Of a DNA stretch of 64,000 bases, positions 18,533-27,441 are shown in pieces. The notes under the pieces are model-generated. The model was not told where the DNA came from, searched no databases, and saw nothing but the letters and a program-made list of their open reading frames with translations. The stretch is from positions 1 through 64,000 of the forward strand of contig WTBR01000106.1 of the NCBI GenBank assembly GCA_013138975.1, read 5' to 3'. Every line of letters starts with the position of its first letter. Positions within the stretch are counted from its first letter, which is position 1. This DNA comes from Bacteroidales bacterium. GTDB lineage: Bacteria > Bacteroidota > Bacteroidia > Bacteroidales > UBA12077. Both the position numbers and the translations under genes were made by a program.

Positions 18533-19243
18533 TTAGTTTTTTTCTGCCTCAGATTTATTATTCTCGTCCCACTTAGAAATACTTCCTCCAAAAGTAGTTT
18601 TCAAAACTTCTTCTTCAGGGGTTCCGAAAAAACTTAATTTTGATCCAGAATTCACTTTTGCTTCAATCTTTTTAATTGCTGTGACTTCTGCTGTTGCTTT
18701 TGTATTCATTCTTATATTTATTTCTTCACTTTCCAAGTTTGTTGCAGAAAGAACACTTCCTGTGTTTACAAAGGATTTTTGCTTCAAGCATGCTCCTGAA
18801 ATATCTATATGTGCACCTTGAAACAATTTTAACTCAAGAAGCTCTATTCTTACTTTCATTAAAATTCTTCCTCCATTTGCTGCTTCTGCTAAAAGTCGAT
18901 CTCCAACAATTCGGTCAATTATCCTTATCTCGGCTCCGGCATCAGATCTTATTCCAACAATTTCTTTATATGTAATATAAACTTTCACCTTAACATCTTC
19001 ATCAAGCAACTTCGATTTTAAGCTTATTTTCAATGTATTATTTACAACTTTAATTGAAACTTTCTCCTGCTCAACTTTATATGTTCTAATTTTTAAGGTT
19101 TCCTTATTACTCAATTTCATTTCAACATCAATGTTTCCAAAAACTTCAATTTTATTGAAAGAATCTAATTCTCTCATTACATTTAGCTGTGCTTTTGCCA
19201 GAAAGAAACTAAGAAATAAAGAAATCGTCATTAAATATTTCAT
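18533..19243 (-). CDS. secreted DUF2807 (GIN-domain) protein
   Basis: The start is taken at the second Met (19241-19243), because it begins a clean signal peptide, MKYLMTISLFLSFFLAKAQ; a longer frame reaches 19276. The mature ~215 residues have the repeating beta pattern of DUF2807 (FNKIEVFGNIDVEMKLSNKE; later VGDRLLAEAANGGRI, INIRMNTKATAEV). Secreted or outer-membrane-facing, function unknown. It follows the ABC ATPase gene with a 73-base gap, so it is likely the last gene of the exporter operon. Confidence 0.8.
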   Translation of the reverse strand: MKYLMTISLFLSFFLAKAQLNVMRELDSFNKIEVFGNIDVEMKLSNKETLKIRTYKVEQEKVSIKVVNNTLKISLKSKLLDEDVKVKVYITYKEIVGIRSDAGAEIRIIDRIVGDRLLAEAANGGRILMKVRIELLELKLFQGAHIDISGACLKQKSFVNTGSVLSATNLESEEINIRMNTKATAEVTAIKKIEAKVNSGSKLSFFGTPEEEVLKTTFGGSISKWDENNKSEAEKN

Positions 19244-19316
19244 AACAATAAGTTTAAAATAAAAATAGAGGAACATACATTTGCTCCTCTAATATAACTG
19301 TTAAAAATAGAATTTG

Positions 19317-20000
19317 TTATAATTTCTTCTTAATATTTTCGGTTACAATATGTCCATCGAATAATTGAATTACACGATGTGCATATTCGGCATCGGAAGG
19401 TGAGTGAGTTACCATTACTATAGTTGTTCCTTCTTTATTTAATTCTGTTAATAAATTCATAACTTCTTGTCCATTAGCCGAGTCAAGATTTCCTGTTGGC
19501 TCATCTGCTAATATTAACTTTGGATTAGAAACTACAGCTCTTGCTATTGCAACTCTTTGCTGTTGTCCTCCTGATAATTGCTGAGGAAAATGCTTTTTCC
19601 GGTGAGCAATTTTCATTCGATCTAAAACTGCCTCTACTTTTTTCTTTCTTTCAGAAACTGAAACTTTTAAATATAATAACGGGAGCTCTACATTTTCAAA
19701 AACACTAAGTTCATCTATCAAATTAAAACTCTGAAAAACGAAACCAACATTTGCCTTACGAAGCTCTGTTCGTTGTCTTTCCTTAAACTTTGATACTTCG
19801 ATATTATCAAAATACAATTCGCCTCCAGAAGGATTATCCAGTAATCCAACAATATTTAATAAGGTTGATTTCCCACAACCAGAAGGACCCATAATTGCTA
19901 CAAATTCTCCTTTTTTTACCTCAAGATCAACTTTATTTATTGCAGTTGTTTCAATCTCATCGGTCTTAAATATTTTTACTAAACTGTTAGTTTTAAGCAT
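19317..20000 (-). CDS. ABC transporter ATP-binding protein (LolD/MacB type)
   Basis: 227 residues with Walker A GPSGCGKST (38-46), the Q-loop in VFQSFNLIDE, signature LSGGQQQR, Walker B LILADEP and the H-loop in VMVTHS. It powers the FtsX-type permease encoded 41 bases upstream. These complexes pull substrates out of the inner membrane or work as mechanotransmitters rather than transporting through a pore. Confidence 0.95.
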   Translation of the reverse strand: MLKTNSLVKIFKTDEIETTAINKVDLEVKKGEFVAIMGPSGCGKSTLLNIVGLLDNPSGGELYFDNIEVSKFKERQRTELRKANVGFVFQSFNLIDELSVFENVELPLLYLKVSVSERKKKVEAVLDRMKIAHRKKHFPQQLSGGQQQRVAIARAVVSNPKLILADEPTGNLDSANGQEVMNLLTELNKEGTTIVMVTHSPSDAEYAHRVIQLFDGHIVTENIKKKL

Positions 20001-20041
20001 AATATGTAGTTTTTAATTGTATTTATTTTTATGTTGATTAA

Positions 20042-22459
20042 TTATTCATAACGTAATGTTTCAGCCGGATTTTTCCTTGCTGCTTTTATTGTTTGATATA
20101 TAACTGTTAAAAGAGATAATATTATTGTTAGAATTGGAATTACAATAAACATTACAAAATTTATTCCTACTCTATAAGAGAAATCTTGTAACCAATTATT
20201 CATTACCCAATAAGCAATGGGCCACGAAATAACAGAGGCTATCACAACAAGTTTTAAAATTCCTTTACTTATTATAACAACTATATTTCCTGTAGATGAG
20301 CCAAATGTTTTTCTTACTCCTATTTCCTTTTTTCTCTGCTCAGTAATAAATGATATTAAACCTAAAAGGCCCAGAAAAGAAATTAAGATCGAAAGAATTG
20401 TAAATAAAATAAATATACTGTTTGTCCTTTGCTCTGCAGTATACATATCTTTTATGTGATCATCAAAAAAGAAATATTCAAATGGATAATCATTTACAAA
20501 ATCATCCCAGATATTCTGGATTTGCTGAATAGAACTATTAATGTTTTCAGGTTCTAATTTTACACATACAACTCCTTCCCAATTTCCGGGCATTAAAGTA
20601 AATGCAACTGGTTCAATTTTTGTGTGAAGCGATTTAAAATTAAAATCTTTTACAACTCCAATTATTGGCCTTCGCAACATTTTGTTGTTTTGCCATGGAG
20701 ATAGAATTGCTATTCCTATAGGATCAACTAATCCTAATGATTTAACAGCAGCTTCATTAATAACTATAGCATCTGAATCAGCGAATTCTCTTGAGAAAAA
20801 TCTTCCCTCAATTAACTCAAAATTTAAAACATTTTCAAAATCATAACTAATCCATGATTGATTTAACAAATATGTATTCCCTGCTGATTCACCCTCAAGA
20901 AACATTGCATTATTTGAATAATTTACGCCGGGATAAGAATTTGCATTAGAAACGTCGACTACAGAAGTTAACTTCTTTAACTCTGCCTTAAAAGCGTCCA
21001 TTTGATTACCCAGAGCATCTGATCTGCGAATCATTAAGACATTTTCCTTTTCGAAGCCTAAGTGCTTATTTAGCATATATTGCAGTTGATCTGAAACTGT
21101 ATATGTAGATAAAAGAATAAAAACAGAGACAACAAACTGTGTAATTACCAATACTGATCTTAAAATTCCTCCTCTTACTCCAAGTTTTAATTTACCTTTT
21201 AATACTGCCGCTGGCCTAAACGAAGCAAGAAAAAAGGCAGGATAGCTGCCAGCCATAAAACTTACAACAAGAACTAATAAAAATAATGAAGGAATAAAAA
21301 ACCAATTGCCAAAATAATTAATCTCCAAAGGAATCTGAGTTAAATTATTTAATCCTGGTAAGAATAACTCAAGCAATATAATTGCAAAGCCTAACGAAAC
21401 CAGTGTAATAATAAATGACTCCATTAAAAACTGAATGACTAGCTGTCCTTTCATAGCTCCAACAACTTTTCTAATTCCAACTTCCTTTGATCTTTTAGAT
21501 GCTCTTGCTGTAGATAAATTGGTGAAATTTATACTCGCTATTACTAATATGAAAATTGCTATTGAGATAAAAATGTATATATATTGAATGTTTCCGTTTG
21601 TTTCAATCTCATATTGCAAGTCTGATTGTAAATGAATATCTAATAGTGGTTGAATAAAATACCTAAAAGAATTTCCTGCTTTTGCAAATTCTTCCATCTT
21701 TATACCTAATACTTGCTCAATTTGTGGCCCAACATATTTATCAACCATTAACTGCATTTTTTCTTCAAATGCAGTTTGATTTGTCCCATCCTCTAATAAA
21801 ATATAAGTGTAAAAATTATGCGAAACCCAAAAGGTGTTCCTACTGGAGTTTAATGTTGACATTGACCCCATAAGGTCGAATTTAAAATGAGAATTTTCTG
21901 GAGGATCTTCCATTAATCCGGTTACCTTATATAAAGCGGTATCACTTTCAACTTTTAATAATTTACCCATTGGGTCTGCATTTCCAAAATATTTTTTTGC
22001 GCTTGTTTCTGTCATTACTATGCTCCTTGGTTCAATAAGAGCAGTAGTAGGATCTCCTTTTAAAAGTTTAAATGAAAAAAGATCAAAAAATGTAGAGTCT
22101 GCAAATAAAAATTTCTTCTCATTTATTTTTCTATCTTCATAAACAATCAGCCAGTCGCCAGATTCTTTTATCCTACAGGTATTTATTACTTCTGGATAAT
22201 CATTCATCATTGCTTCGGCCATTGGTGCTGCTGTTACGGCTTGATTAATTTCATTATTCATCATCATACCATATACACCAACTCGATACATTTGATCCGC
22301 TTTATCATGAATTTTGTCGTACCCGAATTCAAACTGAACAAATAATGTAATATAAATTATGGCGGCTAAACCTGTTGAAAGCCCCATTATATTAATAATA
22401 GAGTATGTCCAATTTTTAAATGCATTTCTAAAAGCTGTTAGAAAGAAGTTCTTAATCAT
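20042..22459 (-). CDS. MacB/FtsX-type ABC permease
   Basis: 805 residues in the duplicated Bacteroidota layout. A membrane helix at about 20-42 is followed by a periplasmic MacB-PCD domain and then three helices around 285-425 with TNLSTARASKRSKEVGIRK. A second periplasmic domain and three more helices (about 680-790) come next, with FITEQRKKEIGVRKTFG and the ending NPAETLRYE. First gene of the permease-ATPase-DUF2807 operon. The intact N-terminus (FLTAFRNAFKNWTYSIINIM) is the same type as the stub at 675-893. Confidence 0.93.
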   Translation of the reverse strand: MIKNFFLTAFRNAFKNWTYSIINIMGLSTGLAAIIYITLFVQFEFGYDKIHDKADQMYRVGVYGMMMNNEINQAVTAAPMAEAMMNDYPEVINTCRIKESGDWLIVYEDRKINEKKFLFADSTFFDLFSFKLLKGDPTTALIEPRSIVMTETSAKKYFGNADPMGKLLKVESDTALYKVTGLMEDPPENSHFKFDLMGSMSTLNSSRNTFWVSHNFYTYILLEDGTNQTAFEEKMQLMVDKYVGPQIEQVLGIKMEEFAKAGNSFRYFIQPLLDIHLQSDLQYEIETNGNIQYIYIFISIAIFILVIASINFTNLSTARASKRSKEVGIRKVVGAMKGQLVIQFLMESFIITLVSLGFAIILLELFLPGLNNLTQIPLEINYFGNWFFIPSLFLLVLVVSFMAGSYPAFFLASFRPAAVLKGKLKLGVRGGILRSVLVITQFVVSVFILLSTYTVSDQLQYMLNKHLGFEKENVLMIRRSDALGNQMDAFKAELKKLTSVVDVSNANSYPGVNYSNNAMFLEGESAGNTYLLNQSWISYDFENVLNFELIEGRFFSREFADSDAIVINEAAVKSLGLVDPIGIAILSPWQNNKMLRRPIIGVVKDFNFKSLHTKIEPVAFTLMPGNWEGVVCVKLEPENINSSIQQIQNIWDDFVNDYPFEYFFFDDHIKDMYTAEQRTNSIFILFTILSILISFLGLLGLISFITEQRKKEIGVRKTFGSSTGNIVVIISKGILKLVVIASVISWPIAYWVMNNWLQDFSYRVGINFVMFIVIPILTIILSLLTVIYQTIKAARKNPAETLRYE

Positions 22460-22571
22460 AATAATTTATTGGTTTTATTTGAAGTATGACGTACACAAAA
22501 AAGTAAAAGTTACAACATCAAGTACGTAATTTCAATTATAGACGAATCTATTTTCATTTTGATGCATAAAA

Positions 22572-22601
22572 AAAGCTGCTCAATTAAAATTAAGCAGCTT
22601 T
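22572..22601 (-). terminator. hairpin terminator, probably for pepE
   Basis: AAAGCTGCT (22572-22580) pairs with AGCAGCTTT (22593-22601). On the minus strand the stem is followed by TTTTTAT. It lies downstream of pepE beyond a repeat and before the permease gene start. Confidence 0.7.
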
Positions 22602-22620
22602 ATGATTTAAAATGTTTATT

Positions 22621-22829
22621 AATGAACTACCCTGCAAGCATTCGGGGTCTCAACAAAAAAATTATTTTTAATTTCGTCCCGAAGGGTGGAAACCCAACTA
22701 TTGTCATTCAAGTCATGACTCAAGAGATCCCTCGACTTCACTTCGACAGGCTCAGTGGAGTCCGCTCGGGATCAGTTCAACTAGATATTTTCAGTTCACT
22801 ATCGTTCCTGAAATTATAGTTTTACTGAT
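22621..22829 (+). repeat. R3 repeat copy (CTTCGACAGGCTCAG type)
   Basis: Contains CACTTCGACAGGCTCAGTGG, then CCGCTCGGGATCAGTTCAAC and the closing TATCGTTCCTGAAATTATAG with ACTGAT. Related copies are at 35675-35739 and 60654-60836, and the closing piece alone is at 18414-18440. The element ends exactly at the pepE stop codon. An open frame across it on the plus strand is not a gene. Confidence 0.7.
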
Positions 22830-23543
22830 CTAATCAAATAGGAAATCAAAATCATCGCCAGCACCAAGTTCAATTGGCTCTTGATTATGCTTAAATATTC
22901 TAGCTTTTCGTGGGCCGATTAGTCCTACTTCGCCCTGATCAATTTTTAACATTGTACCTTCTCTTAAACCCACAACATATGAGTATGGATTTGCCACTAA
23001 ATACTCCTCAATTCTTTGTTCACGTGTCTCTCCTGCATGTCCATCAGGATTTGCATCAAGATAATGAGGATTTAATTGAAATCGCACTAGATTAGTTGCA
23101 TGAAAACTATCCGGCTCAACAATAGGCATATCATTGGTTGTACAAATTGTAGGACAAGCAACATTCGAACCAGCACTCCATCCAACATAAGGCTTCCCTT
23201 TTAAGCATTCGTAACGAATAGTTTCTATTAAATCTTGTTGCTGCATTATTTTTAAAAGATTAAATGTATTTCCACCACCAACAATTATAGCTTCAGCATC
23301 TTTAAGCGCTTGTTTCTTTTTACCGTGTTCGTACAAATGTATAGAATCTACTTCATATCCTAGTTCAGAAAATCTATCTTGAACTTTTTTCTGATAATCA
23401 TCAAAAGAAAAAGTTACAGCTGCATAAGGTATAAATAACACCTTTTTTACTGTATCTCCTAAAAATTTCTTTATTTCATGTTTTGGATAATCAAGATATG
23501 CCTCCCCGGCATTTGTTGAATTACTTATTAAAAGAAGTCTCAT
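22830..23543 (-). CDS. pepE: dipeptidase E (aspartyl dipeptidase, family S51)
   Basis: 237 residues. It cleaves Asp-X dipeptides in the cytoplasm. The nucleophile elbow GWSAGSN gives Ser123, Asp138 lies in TTNDMPI and His160 in QLNPHYLD. This matches the Ser-Asp-His triad spacing of the E. coli enzyme. The GGGNTFNLL block is also present. The last codons abut an R3 repeat, but the protein has full family length. Confidence 0.93.
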   Translation of the reverse strand: MRLLLISNSTNAGEAYLDYPKHEIKKFLGDTVKKVLFIPYAAVTFSFDDYQKKVQDRFSELGYEVDSIHLYEHGKKKQALKDAEAIIVGGGNTFNLLKIMQQQDLIETIRYECLKGKPYVGWSAGSNVACPTICTTNDMPIVEPDSFHATNLVRFQLNPHYLDANPDGHAGETREQRIEEYLVANPYSYVVGLREGTMLKIDQGEVGLIGPRKARIFKHNQEPIELGAGDDFDFLFD

Positions 23544-23602
23544 TTTTATCTATTTTACAATTAATATTTCGAATTAAGGGCTAAATATAGTAAATCGATA
23601 GA

Positions 23603-23806
23603 TTATATTTTAATTCCTATGACTAAAACATCGTTAATTTGTTCAATTTCACCTTTCCACATATTAAATTTTACCTCTAATATTTCTTTCTGCTGACTTA
23701 TTGGTTTATTAGTTATTTTAATGCGCATTTTCTTAAATTGAGGCAATACATCGGCTTTTAACAACTCTATTTTTAATTCTTCTGATGTTCCTGTAGCTTG
23801 ATCAAA
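23603..23806 (-). pseudogene. C-terminal relic of a SpoIIE-type serine phosphatase
   Basis: About 65 codons are open on the minus strand, ending MWKGEIEQINDVLVIGIKI-stop, preceded by KPISQQKEILEVKF. This is the typical end of Bacteroidota PP2C/SpoIIE phosphatases (WKGDLEQVDDVLVIG). The frame is closed upstream by TAA (807-809 of that kilobase) and has no start, so only the tail of a decayed gene remains. Confidence 0.7.
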
Positions 23807-23927
23807 TTATTCTTTTCGATTAAAAATTTATACAACTTATTTGTGTAAACTGTGAAAATGTTAAATACGGGAACATCAATATTAACAATGCTGCCTTTAA
23901 AAAGTTTTCTTCATAAAAATGCAAGTT

Positions 23928-24089
23928 ATACCAATTAAACACCAAAATGACCTATATAATTCGTTTCTTTTTCACTTATATTTTTTCAAAAAATAAAACC
24001 GTAGCTATGGCTATGCTTGGATTTTTTGAATCATCTAAGCAAAAAATAATTCAAATTATTTATAGGTTATTTTGAAATTTAATTGGTAT
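23928..24089 (-). repeat. R1 dispersed repeat, copy B
   Basis: 162 bases with the same perfect 12-bp ends (23928-23939 and 24078-24089), inverted relative to copy A. The core CCGTAGCTATGGCTATGCTTGG is the complement of copy A's core with changes. No coding content. Confidence 0.85.
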
Positions 24090-24180
24090 TACAATAATCT
24101 TGCAAGAAATTAACATTTTCTTTCTTCAAATAAAACACTATCTTTAAAGTCTAATTATTAACTACTTAAAACTAAACAGC

Positions 24181-24270
24181 ATGAAAAAGTTAACTATTAA
24201 GCAAATGCAAAATGTTAAAGGTGGTAATCCAACTACAGGAAAACCAATAACTATTAAAGGTAAAATTTAA
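24181..24270 (+). CDS. double-glycine leader peptide, possible peptide natural-product precursor
   Basis: 29 residues, too short for ordinary gene finding. The leader MKKLTIKQMQNVKGG ends in the GG cleavage motif of peptides exported by C39-peptidase ABC transporters, in the form typical of Bacteroidota. The core would be NPTTGKPITIKGKI: basic, with no Cys, and with Thr residues that could be modified. A good hairpin terminator follows 45 bases later. No modification enzyme or dedicated exporter is in the window. It may instead be a short signalling peptide. Confidence 0.65.
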   Translation: MKKLTIKQMQNVKGGNPTTGKPITIKGKI

Positions 24271-24314
24271 GAGTAGAACAAGATTGATTTAATTGATGTT
24301 GTTCATTAAAAAAC

Positions 24315-24342
24315 AAAAGCCGCCTCGAATGAGACGGCTTTT
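24315..24342. terminator. bidirectional terminator
   Basis: AAAAGCCGCCTC (24315-24326) pairs with GAGACGGCTTTT (24331-24342) with one mismatch and a GAAT loop. T runs occur on both sides, serving the leader peptide gene and the convergent outer-membrane protein gene. Confidence 0.85.
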
Positions 24343-24359
24343 TATGTATAATAATTCAA

Positions 24360-25256
24360 CTATTCGAACGACAATGCAAAACCGACAGAAATTGGATATA
24401 ACTCGGGACCTTTGTTTTTTTCAAAAATAGGTGTGAAGTAGTAAGTGCCATAAACTAACCAGTTTCCAACACCTAATCGAGCGTGTACCCCATATCTAAA
24501 TGGAGAGATATTATAGTCATCTCTTATTCTTGCTTTGTTTTTATTGTCATTTTCCTTATATACAATCTTTGTATTTGATCCCAACTTTACTCCCCCAATA
24601 GCGCCAGCTGCAAAAACAACTCCCTTGTTTTGGCTTGAAGATGAATGAATTTCCAATAATATTGGTAATGTTGCAAAAGTTGTTGACATTTTTGATTCTA
24701 TAATGTCCCAATCTGGTTTTTCAACTGCCAGATCTTTCATTTCTATTTCTCCTGTAGTTGGATTTTTTTGAATCGAATTATTATTATCAAATCTGTAATA
24801 GTTCCACTCTAAACCTAATCCTGTAACTAACCCAAACTGCTCATTTATAAAGTTTATACTATATTGTGCGAAGTTTACATTCATACTCCACGATTTGCCA
24901 GTATTTAAATCCATAAATTGATCTGCAGGTTCTCGACTTATAGAGAAATCCTTATCAACGAAATTACTTAAGCCCATTGAGAAACTTGACCATGATCCTG
25001 TAAAATCATCTTCATCATCCCAAAACCAATCCCAATCATTATCGTTATCATACTTTTTATGTTTTTTTACAAAAATTTGTGTTTCTCCATTGTCCTCATA
25101 GATTTTTACAGTCTTTTTCTTAAATCTAATATTTGTAGTATCATCCTTTTGGTCTTGCAATTCCTTTTTCATTTCATCTGTATTTGGCTCTTCGCTTTGT
25201 CCGAATACACTTAATGTAATTATTAAGGTAGCTAATATTAATACTGTTTTTTTCAT
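24360..25256 (-). CDS. outer-membrane beta-barrel-like protein of an ECF sigma operon
   Basis: 298 residues. Signal peptide MKKTVLILATLIITLSVFGQ, a charged linker with a DNDNDWDWFWDDEDD acidic/aromatic run (about 70-86), then about 200 residues of alternating strands ending in an aromatic strand (ISVGFALSFE), as in small PorT-like barrels. Third gene after the sigma factor and its presumed antagonist, so it is probably part of that envelope response. No specific substrate can be named. Confidence 0.7.
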   Translation of the reverse strand: MKKTVLILATLIITLSVFGQSEEPNTDEMKKELQDQKDDTTNIRFKKKTVKIYEDNGETQIFVKKHKKYDNDNDWDWFWDDEDDFTGSWSSFSMGLSNFVDKDFSISREPADQFMDLNTGKSWSMNVNFAQYSINFINEQFGLVTGLGLEWNYYRFDNNNSIQKNPTTGEIEMKDLAVEKPDWDIIESKMSTTFATLPILLEIHSSSSQNKGVVFAAGAIGGVKLGSNTKIVYKENDNKNKARIRDDYNISPFRYGVHARLGVGNWLVYGTYYFTPIFEKNKGPELYPISVGFALSFE

Positions 25257-25313
25257 GATTTTATTCTTTATTAGTTTTTACTTTTATCTATGACGGACAA
25301 CAATCCAAATTTG

Positions 25314-26405
25314 TTACAGGAGATTTTTATCTTTTTTTATTGGAGTCGAAAAAGCCAATAATCTTGAATTAAACTTTGTTCTATCCGCCACTCCATTTTC
25401 ATTATATACTCTTTCTAAACTCATTTTGCTTCCGGTAAGCTTATTTACTCTTTCTAAACTAACCTGAGCAATATCAAATAACTCAACTTTATTTTTATTT
25501 CCTTTCTTTAATATTCTTTTATTGAAACTTTGTGCCAGGTATGATCCAAATGAATTAGACTCCTCAATAACTATATCTTTCTTTTGCGCTTTATCGAAGC
25601 TAACATAAACAATGTTTAATGCCGCCTCATTATTAACAAAATTATATTTGATTTCAACAGGATCAATAAATGCTATTTGAGTAATCTCCCTTTTAATTTG
25701 CTCTTCAATAATAGAGTTTTCAAGCTCTTTTACTTCTTGTATTTGTTTAGGTATGTTATCCTTTATTGCTATTTTTCTTACACTTACCTTCTTTGAATCT
25801 AATTCAACAACTTTTTTGTTTTCTTTTATTATTTCCGGTAATTTTTCTACTTTAATATTTTTATTGAGCTCCGAAACAAGAATGGCATTCTCTTTTTCTT
25901 TTGGAATAAGTAAATACAAACCGATTAATATAATTATTGATGCAGCTATTGAAAGTACAGTATAGTTTTTACTTAATATGCGTGTTTTTACTTCTTTTCT
26001 CTTTAAGCTCTTTTTATTCTGGAATACTCTGTTTTTATCAGGACTTAGTTGCGTTAACTTAAATAAGTTATATTCCTTTTCCTTATCATCGTTTGTTTTA
26101 ATGATCTTATCAAATTCAGTAATTTCTTTGTTTTTTAAATCTCCCTCTATTCTTGCAATGCATAATTCATCAAAATTGTTAGAACTAACATCATCAAGGA
26201 TTCCAGTTTTTTTTAAGCTTGATTTATTTTCAAAGTAAATGTTTTCAGCTGAAACTTGTTCAAGTTCAAAGTGATCATGCTCTGCTTTAATTTCAGGGTT
26301 TTTATCCAAGAATAACATCAATAATTTCTCATCAGCTGAAGATAATTCTCCCTCTGCAAGATCTAGCAAATATGCTTCGTAATTATTTATGTTAATATCA
26401 ATCAT
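25314..26405 (-). CDS. membrane protein, probable anti-sigma factor
   Basis: 363 residues with a single membrane helix at about 150-168 (VLSIAASIIILIGLYLLI). The N-terminal ~135 cytoplasmic residues contain acidic EGELSSADEKLLMLFLDKNP and EGDLKNKEITEFDKII segments that resemble zinc-less anti-sigma domains. The C-terminal ~190 residues would be periplasmic. It starts 14 bases after the ECF sigma gene, the usual place for the antagonist. Function is inferred from context. Confidence 0.72.
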   Translation of the reverse strand: MIDININNYEAYLLDLAEGELSSADEKLLMLFLDKNPEIKAEHDHFELEQVSAENIYFENKSSLKKTGILDDVSSNNFDELCIARIEGDLKNKEITEFDKIIKTNDDKEKEYNLFKLTQLSPDKNRVFQNKKSLKRKEVKTRILSKNYTVLSIAASIIILIGLYLLIPKEKENAILVSELNKNIKVEKLPEIIKENKKVVELDSKKVSVRKIAIKDNIPKQIQEVKELENSIIEEQIKREITQIAFIDPVEIKYNFVNNEAALNIVYVSFDKAQKKDIVIEESNSFGSYLAQSFNKRILKKGNKNKVELFDIAQVSLERVNKLTGSKMSLERVYNENGVADRTKFNSRLLAFSTPIKKDKNLL

Positions 26406-26419
26406 TTATTAAGTTTTAT

Positions 26420-26905
26420 TTAAACTAATGCTTCAATACTTCCAATGTATTTTTTAAGTGCTAAGCGTCCTCTATATATGTAAACTTTCACCTGCGATTC
26501 AGACAGATTAGTTATTTCAGCAATTTCATTGTATGCGTATCCCTCGTAATCTCTTAATAATATTACCGATCGTTGAACATCTGGTAATTGTTTTAAAGCT
26601 TCATCTAACACTTCATTTAATCCATTGTAAGTGTCTGTATATGTTGCTAAATCATCATTGTAATCACTTATATTTGTCATTCGCTTATTTTTCCTGATTT
26701 TATCTATCATAGTATGATAAGCCGTGGAAAATAAATATGACTTAACTTTTAAGTATGAAACATCGCTAGCTTTTATCCATAATTTCTCATAGGTATCCTG
26801 TACTATATCTTTTGCCTCATCTTCATCTTTTATATTCTTTAAGATAAAGCGAAAAATACCATCAGAAAACAAATCAACACTCTTATTATATTCGCTAACT
26901 GTCAT
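26420..26905 (-). CDS. ECF-type RNA polymerase sigma factor
   Basis: 161 residues. Region 2 includes the DEDEAKDIVQDTYEKLW block and the YLFSTAYHTMIDKIRKNKR segment. Region 4 includes LPDVQRSVILLRDYEGYAYN and the HTH around EIAEITNLSESQVKVYIYRG. It heads the sigma / anti-sigma / barrel operon and is presumably held by the downstream membrane protein. Confidence 0.93.
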   Translation of the reverse strand: MTVSEYNKSVDLFSDGIFRFILKNIKDEDEAKDIVQDTYEKLWIKASDVSYLKVKSYLFSTAYHTMIDKIRKNKRMTNISDYNDDLATYTDTYNGLNEVLDEALKQLPDVQRSVILLRDYEGYAYNEIAEITNLSESQVKVYIYRGRLALKKYIGSIEALV

Positions 26906-27055
26906 TAAAAATTATTCCAATTCAAATCTATGACGTTCGAGTTTATTAAAAGTTACAGGCTAAATGTGTTTTTTACGAATTTAATTAATTCTCTTTACGA
27001 CTTTAATGTTCGCTTGACTAAGAGGATGTCCAAAAAGTAACTAAAATTATAAAAA

Positions 27056-27118
27056 CACTTCGACAAGCTCAGTGTTACAAGCTGATTTGCAGAGTATTGT
27101 CATGCTGAGCGTGTCGAA
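27056..27118. repeat. inverted CTTCGACAAGCTCAG repeat
   Basis: TTCGACAAGCTCAG (27059-27072) faces CTGAGCGTGTCGAA (27105-27118) with one mismatch. This is a REP-like hairpin sharing its arm with the R3 repeats. A second small palindrome, GGGCTAAAGCCC, lies near 27197. The 26906-27441 gap otherwise holds only the R2c repeat. Confidence 0.7.
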
Positions 27119-27322
27119 GCATAGACAACTTTCTGACTTTTTGGAAAGCTTCTATAAAAGTACAGTACACTAAGCCCTTAAAATAAAGCATCTTGTGGGC
27201 TAAAGCCCAGATTGCTTGAATTTTTGTTTCACAGGCATACCTGCCGTAGTTAGTTATTATCACTTCAAAAGTCTAATTTGTAAAGTAAAATTAATAACTA
27301 ACTTTATAATTTAATAATATTA

Positions 27323-27420
27323 AATATCTGCAAATAAATTTTCATTCATTTAAATATTAAGTAATTAGCCGTACCAGGGTTAATTAATAATAAATCCGTG
27401 GCACGCTTTGCAGATTTAAG
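27323..27420 (+). repeat. R2 dispersed repeat, copy c (internally shortened)
   Basis: Starts ATATCTGCAAATAAATTTTC and ends CCGTGGCACGCTTTGCAG. It lacks about 33 bases present in copies a and b (the GACATGAAAT...GCTGATT part). It ends 22 bases before the e(P4) gene. Confidence 0.8.
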
Positions 27421-27441
27421 TAATAAATAAACACTTATATC

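Noticed and set aside
18533..19276. Longer start of the DUF2807 gene at 19276
   Set aside because: The extra N-terminal residues would precede and spoil a clean signal peptide beginning at 19243.
22559..22819. 86-codon plus-strand frame
   Set aside because: It runs across a terminator hairpin and an R3 repeat and has no protein-like composition.
22621..22829. R3 repeat as truncation of pepE, as seen for the AraC gene
   Set aside because: PepE has full family length and all three catalytic residues, so the repeat only abuts its stop codon.
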